Positions 15,913 to 24,849 of a DNA stretch of 64,000 nucleotides are shown piece by piece. Each line of letters starts with the position of its first letter. The first letter of the stretch is position 1. The translations under genes and the position numbers were made by a program. Under the pieces are notes generated by a model, which had not been told where the DNA came from, did not search any database, and worked only from the letters and a program-made list of their open reading frames with translations. Origin of the DNA: Chitinophaga sp. sic0106 (GTDB taxonomy: Bacteria; Bacteroidota; Bacteroidia; Chitinophagales; Chitinophagaceae); the NCBI RefSeq assembly GCF_019219075.1, contig NZ_JAHUWJ010000020.1:1-64000 (forward strand), given 5' to 3'.

Positions 15913-18127
15913 ATATATTATTGGCGCTTGTTTGTTATGGAGCGTAACAGCGCATGCACAAAAAGGCTCCGCTTTTGTGGGCGGCCTTGCCAGAATTGAA
16001 CAGGATGGTAAAAGCTGGTATATCAATACCCGTGGTGAAAAGGTATTTGATGCGCTGATGGATGTATTGAAAGGAGATGCCGACTCTAATGCATTGCAGG
16101 TAATCACCCTCAACGGAAAAATGGGCGTGATGGATGCGGCGCAGCGCATCGTGCTGGCGCCGGAATACGATCAGGTGAACAACAAGTGGAACCAATATCT
16201 AGAAGTAAAAAAAGGTAATAAAGTAAATCTGGCCGACAACAAAGGAAAGCTGCTCTTTCCCTGGCAGTTTGAAGAAATAAATTACCTCGACGGCAGCAAT
16301 TTTGATGTGCGTGCTGGTAAGCTGTGGGGGATCTACAGTCTGGAAGCAAAGGGCCTGCTAATACCACTCGCCTATGAGGAATTCGACTACTGTGGCGGCT
16401 GCGGGCGTAAAGGAGATTACCTGTTCGCGAAAAAAAATGGAAAATGGGGCATCATTAATTTCAGTAATGAAGTATTGCTGCCCTTCGAATATGACCACCA
16501 GCATGCCTTTATGCGCAGTGATAACTGGATTCGCAGCCTCAAACGTGGTGACCAGGATGTGGTAATTAACCTGGATACTAAAAAAGTGTATAACGCTCCC
16601 GAATACACGGAAATGGATGTATTGGCAGGCGGTTTGTTGAAAGCCAGGCATAACGGGCAATTCGGACTGATTGACGCCACAGGTAAAATAGTAGCAGATT
16701 TTGAATACACAGATATCTATAGTCCCTATGATGAAAGATATGCGGGCCCCTTCATGGGTGTGGTGAAAAATGGTAAACATGGCATCATACTTTCTTCCGG
16801 CAAGGGACTGCTGCCTGCTACTTACGACAGTGAAATCCGCTGCCAGGAACACTACCTCATTGTGCAGGAAGATGGCATGTACCAATTATTGGATAGCACG
16901 GGCAAACCCTTGCTGGATAAACATTACACCAGCATAGAGCCTATGTACGTGGGCAGGGATGACAACAAACAGCTCATTTTTATCCTGAAGCAGCAGGCGG
17001 TGGATGGCTTTTATAACCCGGCAACTGGTAAGACCGCGGCACCGGCATTTTATGAGCTGGACCCTACTTCTGATGCCAGTATGGCCATAGTGGAACACCA
17101 GGGCCAGTTCGGGCTATATAGCATCGGCGGTGAAATTATACTGCCCATCACCTATAATGGAATCGAAGAATTAACGACCACGCTATTTACTGTAACTGAT
17201 GAAGAGAACAGGCGTGGACTGTATGATGTACGTGATAAAAAAATGCAGATACCGCCGGCATTCAGGAATGTAAGCCTGCTGCCAGGCAGCCCGGATAATT
17301 TCCTGGTTACCCTGAATCATGACGACGCCGCCTACCGGTATGGGATATACGATAAAAACTACCGGCAACTGCTGCCACCAGATTATACTGATATTATCTG
17401 TATTGGTAGGGAAGGTTATTTATTAAAGCAGCTGCAGGGTGATTCAGTAATTTATTCTCTCTATAACATAACAACAAAAAAACGGTTTCCGCTCAAATGC
17501 CTGTATGCCCAGCAGGTAGACATACCCGGACAGTTGCAGCTGACCGGGACTGACGAAGCCGGCATCATCAATGAAAACGGCCAGATGGTAATACCGATGG
17601 TCAAACAAATGATTCATCCGCTAAAGAATCATACTTATCAGGTAATCAGGGTACAGAAAGATGGTAGTTACAAGTACGGTTATGCCGACAGTACCGGGAA
17701 AATGATCGTGCCGGTGATATACGACTATTCTGGAAACGATCGCGATTTTGAGGGAGATGGACTCCTGCTGGTGCGGGATGATAAAGAGGTTGGTCGCAGT
17801 AAAGTAGGCCTGGCCTCTACGCAGGGGCTGATTAAACTGCCCACTGCTTATAGCGCCATTATGGAAGGAAAGCCGGGACCAGGATATATTGTGATGAAAG
17901 ATAATAAGTTCCAGGTGCTGGGCCTAAACGGACAGCCGGTAGTGCCCACTCTCTTTGATGACGTAACCCTGGCAGAAGTGCCTTACCGCAACGCCACGCT
18001 GGTATCCTTTTCCTGGCCGGTGATGGTGCTTAACGGCAAAGTATATCAATACCTCACCGCTGACGGTACGCTGCTACCGCTCAAGCTCACAGGGGTGATT
18101 TCTTATCAGCCCGCATATGGATACTAA
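15905..18127 (+). CDS. secreted WG-repeat protein, copy 2
   Basis: About 740 residues. I start it at the ATG giving MTKYIIGACLLWSVTAHAQ, a clear signal peptide; this overlaps the end of copy 1 by 8 bp. Upstream in-frame codons would put a charged tail before the signal and are rejected. The body is WG repeats (for example NGKMGVMDAAQRIV, KNGKWGIINFSNEVLLP, HNGQFGLIDATGKIV). It is divergent in sequence from copy 1 but has the same architecture and length. Periplasmic or surface location is inferred from the signal peptide. Confidence 0.85.
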   Translation: MTKYIIGACLLWSVTAHAQKGSAFVGGLARIEQDGKSWYINTRGEKVFDALMDVLKGDADSNALQVITLNGKMGVMDAAQRIVLAPEYDQVNNKWNQYLEVKKGNKVNLADNKGKLLFPWQFEEINYLDGSNFDVRAGKLWGIYSLEAKGLLIPLAYEEFDYCGGCGRKGDYLFAKKNGKWGIINFSNEVLLPFEYDHQHAFMRSDNWIRSLKRGDQDVVINLDTKKVYNAPEYTEMDVLAGGLLKARHNGQFGLIDATGKIVADFEYTDIYSPYDERYAGPFMGVVKNGKHGIILSSGKGLLPATYDSEIRCQEHYLIVQEDGMYQLLDSTGKPLLDKHYTSIEPMYVGRDDNKQLIFILKQQAVDGFYNPATGKTAAPAFYELDPTSDASMAIVEHQGQFGLYSIGGEIILPITYNGIEELTTTLFTVTDEENRRGLYDVRDKKMQIPPAFRNVSLLPGSPDNFLVTLNHDDAAYRYGIYDKNYRQLLPPDYTDIICIGREGYLLKQLQGDSVIYSLYNITTKKRFPLKCLYAQQVDIPGQLQLTGTDEAGIINENGQMVIPMVKQMIHPLKNHTYQVIRVQKDGSYKYGYADSTGKMIVPVIYDYSGNDRDFEGDGLLLVRDDKEVGRSKVGLASTQGLIKLPTAYSAIMEGKPGPGYIVMKDNKFQVLGLNGQPVVPTLFDDVTLAEVPYRNATLVSFSWPVMVLNGKVYQYLTADGTLLPLKLTGVISYQPAYGY

Positions 18128-18172
18128 TCCATTAGTGGGGAAAAAGTACACAGTTGAACTGATATAAAAGCG

Positions 18173-18202
18173 AATGCCAGCGCGGGTTACAGGGCTGGCA
18201 TT
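18173..18202 (+). terminator. hairpin after WG genes
   Basis: Nine-bp perfect arms AATGCCAGC (18173-18181) and GCTGGCATT (18194-18202) have a 12-base loop but no strong T-run. It is 46 bp after the second WG gene. A TACTTTG promoter-like box follows directly at 18203-18209, ahead of the lipocalin gene. Confidence 0.45.
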
Positions 18203-18235
18203 TACTTTGGTGGCTATTTCTAAAAGGAATTTGCT

Positions 18236-18814
18236 ATGACTATGCGTAAGAACCTGCTTATCGGAAGTGTCGCAGCCGTGGCTGCCGCCGGTTTAATGCT
18301 CTACCTTAAAGGACGCAGTGTGTCCATTCCACGCGGAGCTACCGCCGTAAAGCCTTTCGATCTCTCCAGATACCTGGGTACCTGGTACGAAATTGCCCGG
18401 AAAGATTACCGCTTTGAAAAAAATATGAGCAATGTAACCGCTACCTATAGCCTTACCCCAAAAGGAGAAGTGCTGGTAGATAACCGCGGATATGATGAAG
18501 AAGCTGGCGAGTGGCGGGAAAGCACCGGTAAGGCCAAATTTGTAGGGGATAAGACTACGGGGAGATTCCGGGTATCCTTTTTTCCGTTTATATATGCCGG
18601 TTATAACGTAATCGATATTGATGATGATTATCAACACGCCCTCGTTGTAGGAGATAACCTGGATTACATCTGGTTCCTCTCCCGCACACCTGAACTACCG
18701 GAATCTGTACGGGAACGTTTTATGACAAAAGCGGAAAATCTGGGGTACGAGATAACTTCCCTTATCTGGACAACGCACGACAGAAAAGAGCCCGAGCCCG
18801 AAGTTGTCAGTTAA
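18236..18814 (+). CDS. lipocalin family protein (Blc-like)
   Basis: A 192-residue protein with an N-terminal hydrophobic anchor (LLIGSVAAVAAAGLMLYL) and a bacterial lipocalin domain from about residue 38. Signatures: LGTWYEIARKDYRFEKNMSNVTATYSL (strand A with the GxW motif), DYQHALVVGDNLDYIWFLSRTPELP (strands F-H), and a C-terminal helix. Blc-type lipocalins bind lysophospholipids and fatty acids in the envelope during membrane stress. There is no Cys lipobox; the N terminus could be an uncleaved anchor. Transcribed alone. Confidence 0.87.
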   Translation: MTMRKNLLIGSVAAVAAAGLMLYLKGRSVSIPRGATAVKPFDLSRYLGTWYEIARKDYRFEKNMSNVTATYSLTPKGEVLVDNRGYDEEAGEWRESTGKAKFVGDKTTGRFRVSFFPFIYAGYNVIDIDDDYQHALVVGDNLDYIWFLSRTPELPESVRERFMTKAENLGYEITSLIWTTHDRKEPEPEVVS

Positions 18815-19147
18815 TTGTCAGTTTGATAAATAATAATTTGAGGATCACCTGCCAGGGGGATGTGTGCTCGCAACACGTCTTCCACGGCGGGTGTCGTCAT
18901 TTTAAGTTCCATGAATTAGGGAAAAAAATAAGGGTAATAATCTTTGTAAACCCGCATCGATTCTATGGTTTCCATAAAATCCTTATCCGATTAAAACTTT
19001 TCCCGATTGCGTAAATGATCCTCCTATCTTCACTGTAATTTTGCGGTTGCGAATTTCGGGATAACATTACTTATACCAACAACATTCTATTTATTCATCC
19101 TGCTTTGACCTACCCGGAAGCGAACTATTCAAACTGATAATTGATAT
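18815..19147 (+). other. 333-bp intergenic region before the peptidase operon
   Basis: No coding frame is credible. The only clear signal is a perfect -7 box TAATTTTG at 19036-19043, giving a predicted start near 19050 and a leader of about 100 bases. No TTTG box lies at the expected distance upstream. Confidence 0.5.
19036..19043 (+). promoter_or_regulatory. candidate -7 box of the peptidase-TonB operon
   Basis: TAATTTTG matches the Bacteroidota TAnnTTTG consensus. It sits 105 bp before the first gene of the five-gene operon. No good -33 element is visible. Confidence 0.4.
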
Positions 19148-21349
19148 ATGAACAGGGGAACCATTACGCGGATTTGCTTTATTGCCGTTGGAATAGCTAC
19201 AGGAAGCGTAGCACACGCACAGCATATTCAGGAGCCATCCGTTAAGTCCAAGACCAGCTTTGCTATTGTAGTAGATGAAGATACTTACCGTAAGGCTAAA
19301 CCGGAAATAGATGCTTACCGTACCGCAGTGGAACAATCCGGCCTCGGTACCTATGTGATATACGATAACTGGAAAAATCCGGAGCAGATCAGGAAACTCC
19401 TGAAAGACCTGTACGCCCGCCCGCAGAAGCTGGAAGGTACCGTGCTGGTAGGCAACATTCCTGTGGCTATGATCCGCGATGCGCAATACCTCACTTCTAC
19501 CTTTAAGATGAACCAGAAGATCAACTGGCAGCGTTCCTCAGTACCTTCTGATCGTTACTACGATGATTTTCACATGGATTTCGACTTCATCAAACAGGAC
19601 AGCCTGAAGAAAAATTATTTCTATTATAGCATCAACCCGGATGCGGCACAGCAGCTCAACAAGAGCATTTACTCTGCCCGCATCAAGCCACCAGTGATGG
19701 CTGGCAAGGAATCTGCTGAGTTGATCAGCGAATACCTGAAAAAGGTAGTGGCAGAAAAAAAGAAAAAAAATCCGGTGAATGATATGTTTATCTCCACCGC
19801 GCATGGTTATAATTCAGAGTCCATCAACTCCGTTGCAGGTGAGCAGATGGCGCTCAGAAACCAGTTTCCTGCAGTGTTCAGTCCAGGTAATGTGGTGAAG
19901 TTTTACCATTTCACCAACGAGCCTTTCCTGAAATTCAGTTTGCTGTCGGCACTGAAACAACCGGAAACCGATATCGCCATCATGCATGGCCACGGCGATT
20001 CCGATATTCAGTTGATTAACGGTTACCCATATGTATCCAATCCACAGGGTTCAAAAGAGAACATCCTCCGCTACCTGCGCGCCAAGATACAATCCGCTAA
20101 GGAAGATGGCCGCGATGTGGAAGCAACCAAAGCTTCTTTCGTAAAATCCCTGGGTGTGCCTATGTCGTGGATGGACAATGCGCTGGACCCGGAAGTGATC
20201 AAAGAAGATTCTATCTATAACCACAATCTGGATATTCATATAGACGATATTATTGCCACCAAACCAAACGCACGTTTCGTGAGCATGGATAACTGCCTTA
20301 CCGGTAGCTTCCACCTGGATGAGTATATCGCAGGTTACTATCCGTTTTCCGGTGGTAGCAATATTGTGGCGGTAGCCAATTCTGTAGGTGTATTGCAGGA
20401 CCTCTGGCCGGATGAAGGCATGGGCTTACTGCAGCATGGTGTACGCGTGGGCAACTGGTTTAAAAACTACGGTTACCTGGAAACGCATATCATGGGCGAT
20501 CCTACTTTCAGCTTCAGCAGCATTTCCAACAAAGATATCAATGACGCGGTGACGGTTGATCACCCGCTTGCTTACTGGAAATCCCTGTTGCAAACACCAG
20601 ACGCCGATATCCAGGGGCTCTCTCTTATCTACCTGAAAAATAAAATGGATAAAGCTGCTTATTCGGCTTTATTGAAAGATACCTACTTCAACTCCCAGTA
20701 CGAAACTACCCGTATGCAGGCGTTTCAGCAACTGGAAAAGCTGAATGACAAGAATTACGTGGAAGTGCTGAAAGCAGCTACTACTGATCCTTACGAGTTT
20801 ATCCGCCGCCGTGCCCTTTACGAAATCGGTGAAAATGGTGGTGATGAATTTGCCGCCACCGTGGTGAACATGATTGTGAATGATTATCAGTCCGAACGTA
20901 TCGGCTTCAAAATCCGTGGTATCATTGCTTTCATGAACGCGCAGCCGCTGCTGAAAGAAATTGATAAGCAGATTACACCTAACAGCATGGTGCATTTTGA
21001 ACAGAGTCGCGCCGACCTCGTAAAATCCATCAACTACAACGAGAAAAAAGTAAAAGAGCTGACAGATACCATCCTCGATAAATCTAAAACTGACAAGAGC
21101 AGGATTTCCGAGATCACTACCATGCGTGCTTACCGTTACCACCAGACTATTCCTGCACTGGTAACCATCGTAAAAGATGCGCAAAACAGTGAAGCCGTGA
21201 AAATGGCTGCTATGGAGGCATTGAGCTGGTTTCCGAGATCTTACAGGGTAAACGAGATCATCGCACTTTGCAAAGAGGTGAGCAGCAGCAACAACTATTC
21301 CGCGGCCCTGAAAACACAGGCACGCAAGAACCTGAACATCATTCAATAA
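19148..21349 (+). CDS. gingipain-like (clan CD) peptidase with C-terminal HEAT-like repeats
   Basis: A 733-residue protein with a signal peptide (ends near VAHAQ). Residues about 35-470 resemble peptidase family C25: LEGTVLVGNIPVA, PSDRYYDDF, then MHGHGDSD with candidate catalytic His280 or His282, and SMDNCLTGSF with candidate Cys383, followed by GGSNIVAVANSVG and a closing METHIMGDPTF-like segment (seen as ETHIMGDPTFSF). Residues about 490-733 are short alpha-helical HEAT-like repeats (for example YEFIRRRALYEIGENGGDEF). The His-Cys distance of about 100 is longer than in gingipains, implying an insertion. It opens an operon with a TonB-dependent receptor. Catalysis is inferred, not shown. 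Confidence 0.7.
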   Translation: MNRGTITRICFIAVGIATGSVAHAQHIQEPSVKSKTSFAIVVDEDTYRKAKPEIDAYRTAVEQSGLGTYVIYDNWKNPEQIRKLLKDLYARPQKLEGTVLVGNIPVAMIRDAQYLTSTFKMNQKINWQRSSVPSDRYYDDFHMDFDFIKQDSLKKNYFYYSINPDAAQQLNKSIYSARIKPPVMAGKESAELISEYLKKVVAEKKKKNPVNDMFISTAHGYNSESINSVAGEQMALRNQFPAVFSPGNVVKFYHFTNEPFLKFSLLSALKQPETDIAIMHGHGDSDIQLINGYPYVSNPQGSKENILRYLRAKIQSAKEDGRDVEATKASFVKSLGVPMSWMDNALDPEVIKEDSIYNHNLDIHIDDIIATKPNARFVSMDNCLTGSFHLDEYIAGYYPFSGGSNIVAVANSVGVLQDLWPDEGMGLLQHGVRVGNWFKNYGYLETHIMGDPTFSFSSISNKDINDAVTVDHPLAYWKSLLQTPDADIQGLSLIYLKNKMDKAAYSALLKDTYFNSQYETTRMQAFQQLEKLNDKNYVEVLKAATTDPYEFIRRRALYEIGENGGDEFAATVVNMIVNDYQSERIGFKIRGIIAFMNAQPLLKEIDKQITPNSMVHFEQSRADLVKSINYNEKKVKELTDTILDKSKTDKSRISEITTMRAYRYHQTIPALVTIVKDAQNSEAVKMAAMEALSWFPRSYRVNEIIALCKEVSSSNNYSAALKTQARKNLNIIQ

Positions 21350-21367
21350 CGCTTGTTTTATACTATA

Positions 21368-21982
21368 ATGAAAGGATTTATCAACGCCATCGCTATTATA
21401 TTTTTTGCCCAGGCTGCAGTAGCCCAGGCGCCTAAGAAAAAGGAAATTCTCCCTGCCGATGTACAGATTCGTGTAGCCGTGCTGGCAGCACCGAAAGAGT
21501 TCCGTGACAGTGCTACTGTGCTGGGTTATACACCGGAAGGTAAGTTGACCGTGCTGCGCCAGGGCACTAACGATATGATTTGCCTGGGCCCTAATCCTAA
21601 ACAGGCCGGTGTTTACGTATATGCGTACCCGAAGCGCCTGGACCCATTCATGGCCAGAGGTCGTGAACTGGCAGACGAAGGAAAGAATATCAAACAAAAA
21701 GACGAAATCAGAGAAGCCGAAATCAAAGCAGGCAAGCTTTCGTTTCCGCAGGACCCTACAGTATTGTATGGTTACTGGGGTAAGGACGAAGACCTGAATC
21801 CTGCTACCGGAGAAATCAAAGACGGCTTACGCCGCTACGTAATCTATGTGCCTCACGCCACAGGCGCCAGCACCGGATTACCTACCGCTCCTAACCTGCC
21901 AGGCATGCCGTGGCTGATGGGCGCCGGTACTTACAAGGCACATATCATGGTAAACCCTGCAAACATGGGTCATAGTCACTAA
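21368..21982 (+). CDS. secreted protein of unknown function
   Basis: A 204-residue protein from the ATG giving MKGFINAIAIIFFAQAAVAQA, a clear cleavable signal peptide; an ATG five codons earlier is also in frame. It starts 18 bp after the peptidase gene. The mature part has an RVAVLAAPKEFRDSATVLGY strand-rich start, a charged helix (RELADEGKNIKQKDEIREAE), a VLYGYWGKDEDLNPATGE segment, and ends with a Met/Gly/His-rich tail (NPANMGHSH) that might bind metal. I do not recognise a family. Position suggests a partner or substrate of the peptidase or receptor. Confidence 0.75.
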   Translation: MKGFINAIAIIFFAQAAVAQAPKKKEILPADVQIRVAVLAAPKEFRDSATVLGYTPEGKLTVLRQGTNDMICLGPNPKQAGVYVYAYPKRLDPFMARGRELADEGKNIKQKDEIREAEIKAGKLSFPQDPTVLYGYWGKDEDLNPATGEIKDGLRRYVIYVPHATGASTGLPTAPNLPGMPWLMGAGTYKAHIMVNPANMGHSH

Positions 21983-21999
21983 AGACTAATCAAATTATT

Positions 22000-24840
22000 A
22001 TGGCATTACATTTTTCATTTACACGAAGTGTAAATGCGGGGCTTCTTATCCTTATACTTTTACCGGTAGCCGCCGCCGCACAGGATAAAAAGGCATATAA
22101 AATCGCTGGAACCGTTTATGAATCAAAGGTGACCAAAGGCAAACCGCTGCCTTATGCAGCGGTGTCAATTCCGGCCTATGGTATCACTGCTCAAACAGAT
22201 GCCTATGGCCGTTTTGAGCTGGCTAACGTGCCATCAGGAGCAGCTAACTTACATGTGCGCTTTCTCGGCAAGGTGACGATAGACACTTTGTTGCAGATTA
22301 ATAACAATATGGATCTCAACTTCACGCTCCGTAATTCGGATTTCCGGTTAACGGAGGTGAGTGTAACGGCGAAGTCGTCCAGCGGCAGCAACGGTACTGC
22401 GTCCAGGATATCGCGGGCGGCCATTGATCACCTGCAGGCAAACAGCCTGGCGGATGTGATGGCGTTGTTGCCCGGTGGTGTAACCACCAATCCTGACCTT
22501 ACCAATGCTAAAACCATTACTATACGTAACGCCTACTCGGGCAATAATCCGGTGGATGCGATGAATGCCTTTGGTACGTCCATCCTCATGAACGGTGCAC
22601 CGATGACCAATAATGCCAACCTGCAAACGTTGAGTCCTACCGTAAACGGTGGCACCGGTGCGCTGGGTGGTGGCGCTTCTCCCAGCAATGGTTTTGATGT
22701 GAGAGGTATTTCTATGAACAATATCGAGTCCGTGGAAGTGATCCGCGGGGTGCCGGGTGTGGAGTATGGAGATGTGACCGCCGGCGTAGTAATAGTGAAT
22801 ACCAAGGCAGGTGAGCAGCCACTGAGTATACAGGCGCGCACCAACCCGAATGTATATCAGCTGAGTGCCAACAAAGGTTTCAATTTAGGAGAGCGCAGCG
22901 GCGCCCTCAACCTGGGTGTGGACTACTCTTACAATACCAATGATCCTGTACAGCAATACCTGAAGTACCAGCGCTTTACCGGCAGGGCCATGTATTCCAA
23001 TACGTTTTTCCATCGCTTGTCGTCCACTACTTCGCTGGACCTGATTTATGGTAAGGATACACGTAATCAGAATCCGGACGACCAGGTAACCAAAACCCGC
23101 AGCAGCGGGCAGGATGTAGGCCTGATCTTCAATACCCGCGGAGCGCTGAAGTTTAACGACAGCTGGCTGCGTACCCTCAACTATGTGGCAAGGGTAGGTT
23201 ATACGGCCAGAAACAGTTACTATGAAACGCAGTATACATCTGCTATCGCGCCGTATTCTATGACTACCAACGACGGAAGTATACTCACGAATCGTCCGGG
23301 TACGGATATCTATGATAACAACGGTAATAAGCTCACTACCGCCAATCCGGGGGATCAGGGAAAATATGCCGTTTATCTGCCCAGTACTTATATGGGGGCT
23401 AATAATATCAACGGTAAGGAGTTTAACAGCTTTTTTAAAGTAGCAGCTACTTTCTTTAATAAAATTGGCGCTACCAATCACCGTTGGATCTTAGGGGCTG
23501 ATTTTAAAACGGATAAAAATTATGGAGATGGTAAAACTTTCTCTGATACAGCGCCGCCTTTGCGCAGCAATGCCAGCCTCAATGCGACTTTCCGCCCGAG
23601 GGCTTACCGTGATATCCCTGCTTTAAACCAGCTGGGGCTGTATGCAGAGGAGAATTTCAATACCCGCATCGCCGGCCGCCGCCTGGACCTGACAGCAGGT
23701 TTGCGTTATGATCAGTTCAGTGGCAACCGCAATGCTTTATCTCCCCGCTTAAATGGTAACCTGGAAATTATCCCAAGAGTACTGAGCATTAACGGAGCCT
23801 ATGGTAAACTGGCGAAAGCCCCGTCTACCTTATATCTATACCCGGAACAAGCTTACTTTGAATATGTTAACATCAATGAAATCGGCAAGGCCGGCATTCC
23901 TGCGGATCAGCAGGTGTTGATGACAACTACCAGGGTATTCAATACCGAAAACAAAGACCTGGAAATTGCGAAGAATGAGAAGGCAGAAGTAGGCATACGA
24001 TTGAACGTAAGCCAGGCTACCCTGCGCCTCACTGGTTACCAGGAAAAAATGAACAGTGGCTATACGCTGGGTCATTCTGTCAATGGCTACCAGCCGGTGA
24101 CCTGGAATGAATACACCCGCGTGGGCGATGGTTCCCAGCCTATTTACCAGCTGGCTGCCAGCAACCCTGTACTGGCAGGCTACTTTATGCCTACCAACAA
24201 CCTGGTGGCTAAAACCCGCGGCCTGGAAATGGATCTGGACCTGGGCCGCTTTAAATCCATCCGTACCGCCTTTGTGCTCAATGGTGCTATCCTGCGCACA
24301 GAAAGCTACAATAAGGATTACACCTACTTCGATGATTTCAGCACCAACGCTGCTGCCTCCAGAACACATATCGGACTGTATCAGCCGGGCATGCTACACC
24401 GTTATGATCAGTCGGCCGTTACCAGTTTACGCGCTACCCACAACATTCCCAAGCTGGGCTTTGTGGTAACGCTCACCACGCAGGTGATATGGACGGAAAG
24501 TAACTGGACGGAATATGGTAACGACAGCATCCCTGTAAAATATATCTCCAAAAATGATGGGCAGGTATATGATTTTGATCCGGCAAGAAAAGATGAACCG
24601 GAGTTTAAATCGCTCATCCGCAATACTAACAGGAACGCTTATACGAAAGAGTCGTATCCGCCGTTGCTTACCTTCAACGTGAACATCACCAAGGAGATTG
24701 CAGATTATATGCGGGTATCCTTTTTGGCCAATAATATGTTCAGAACTTACCAGCGTGCGGAGTCCGACCGTTCACCGGGAACATATGTACAGAGAGGTAA
24801 TAAGTTCTTCTTTGGGTTGGAATTATCGCTGACACTATAA
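22000..24840 (+). CDS. TonB-dependent receptor with carboxypeptidase-like N-terminal domain
   Basis: A 946-residue outer-membrane receptor: signal peptide (ends AAAAQD), a CarboxypepD_reg-like domain (about 32-110), plug (about 115-270, with VEVIRGVPGVEYGDVTAGVVIVNTK) and beta barrel ending in FFFGLELSLTL. Unlike the other three transporters here it is not followed by a SusD, and the plug lacks the SusC-type LKGPAAAALYG signature. It is therefore more likely to import metal complexes, peptides or cofactors. It starts 17 bp after the secreted unknown and 9 bp before the DUF4876-like gene. Confidence 0.92.
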   Translation: MALHFSFTRSVNAGLLILILLPVAAAAQDKKAYKIAGTVYESKVTKGKPLPYAAVSIPAYGITAQTDAYGRFELANVPSGAANLHVRFLGKVTIDTLLQINNNMDLNFTLRNSDFRLTEVSVTAKSSSGSNGTASRISRAAIDHLQANSLADVMALLPGGVTTNPDLTNAKTITIRNAYSGNNPVDAMNAFGTSILMNGAPMTNNANLQTLSPTVNGGTGALGGGASPSNGFDVRGISMNNIESVEVIRGVPGVEYGDVTAGVVIVNTKAGEQPLSIQARTNPNVYQLSANKGFNLGERSGALNLGVDYSYNTNDPVQQYLKYQRFTGRAMYSNTFFHRLSSTTSLDLIYGKDTRNQNPDDQVTKTRSSGQDVGLIFNTRGALKFNDSWLRTLNYVARVGYTARNSYYETQYTSAIAPYSMTTNDGSILTNRPGTDIYDNNGNKLTTANPGDQGKYAVYLPSTYMGANNINGKEFNSFFKVAATFFNKIGATNHRWILGADFKTDKNYGDGKTFSDTAPPLRSNASLNATFRPRAYRDIPALNQLGLYAEENFNTRIAGRRLDLTAGLRYDQFSGNRNALSPRLNGNLEIIPRVLSINGAYGKLAKAPSTLYLYPEQAYFEYVNINEIGKAGIPADQQVLMTTTRVFNTENKDLEIAKNEKAEVGIRLNVSQATLRLTGYQEKMNSGYTLGHSVNGYQPVTWNEYTRVGDGSQPIYQLAASNPVLAGYFMPTNNLVAKTRGLEMDLDLGRFKSIRTAFVLNGAILRTESYNKDYTYFDDFSTNAAASRTHIGLYQPGMLHRYDQSAVTSLRATHNIPKLGFVVTLTTQVIWTESNWTEYGNDSIPVKYISKNDGQVYDFDPARKDEPEFKSLIRNTNRNAYTKESYPPLLTFNVNITKEIADYMRVSFLANNMFRTYQRAESDRSPGTYVQRGNKFFFGLELSLTL

Positions 24841-24849
24841 TAATAGCGT

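Noticed and set aside
16358-16885. 175-codon minus-strand frame
   Set aside because: Shadow of the second WG-repeat gene, whose repeats are unmistakable.
20669-21697. 342-codon open frame on the minus strand
   Set aside because: It lies antisense to the peptidase gene and the start of the next one; its translation is Cys/His/Phe-rich with no domain pattern, and the plus-strand genes have clear signal peptides and motifs.
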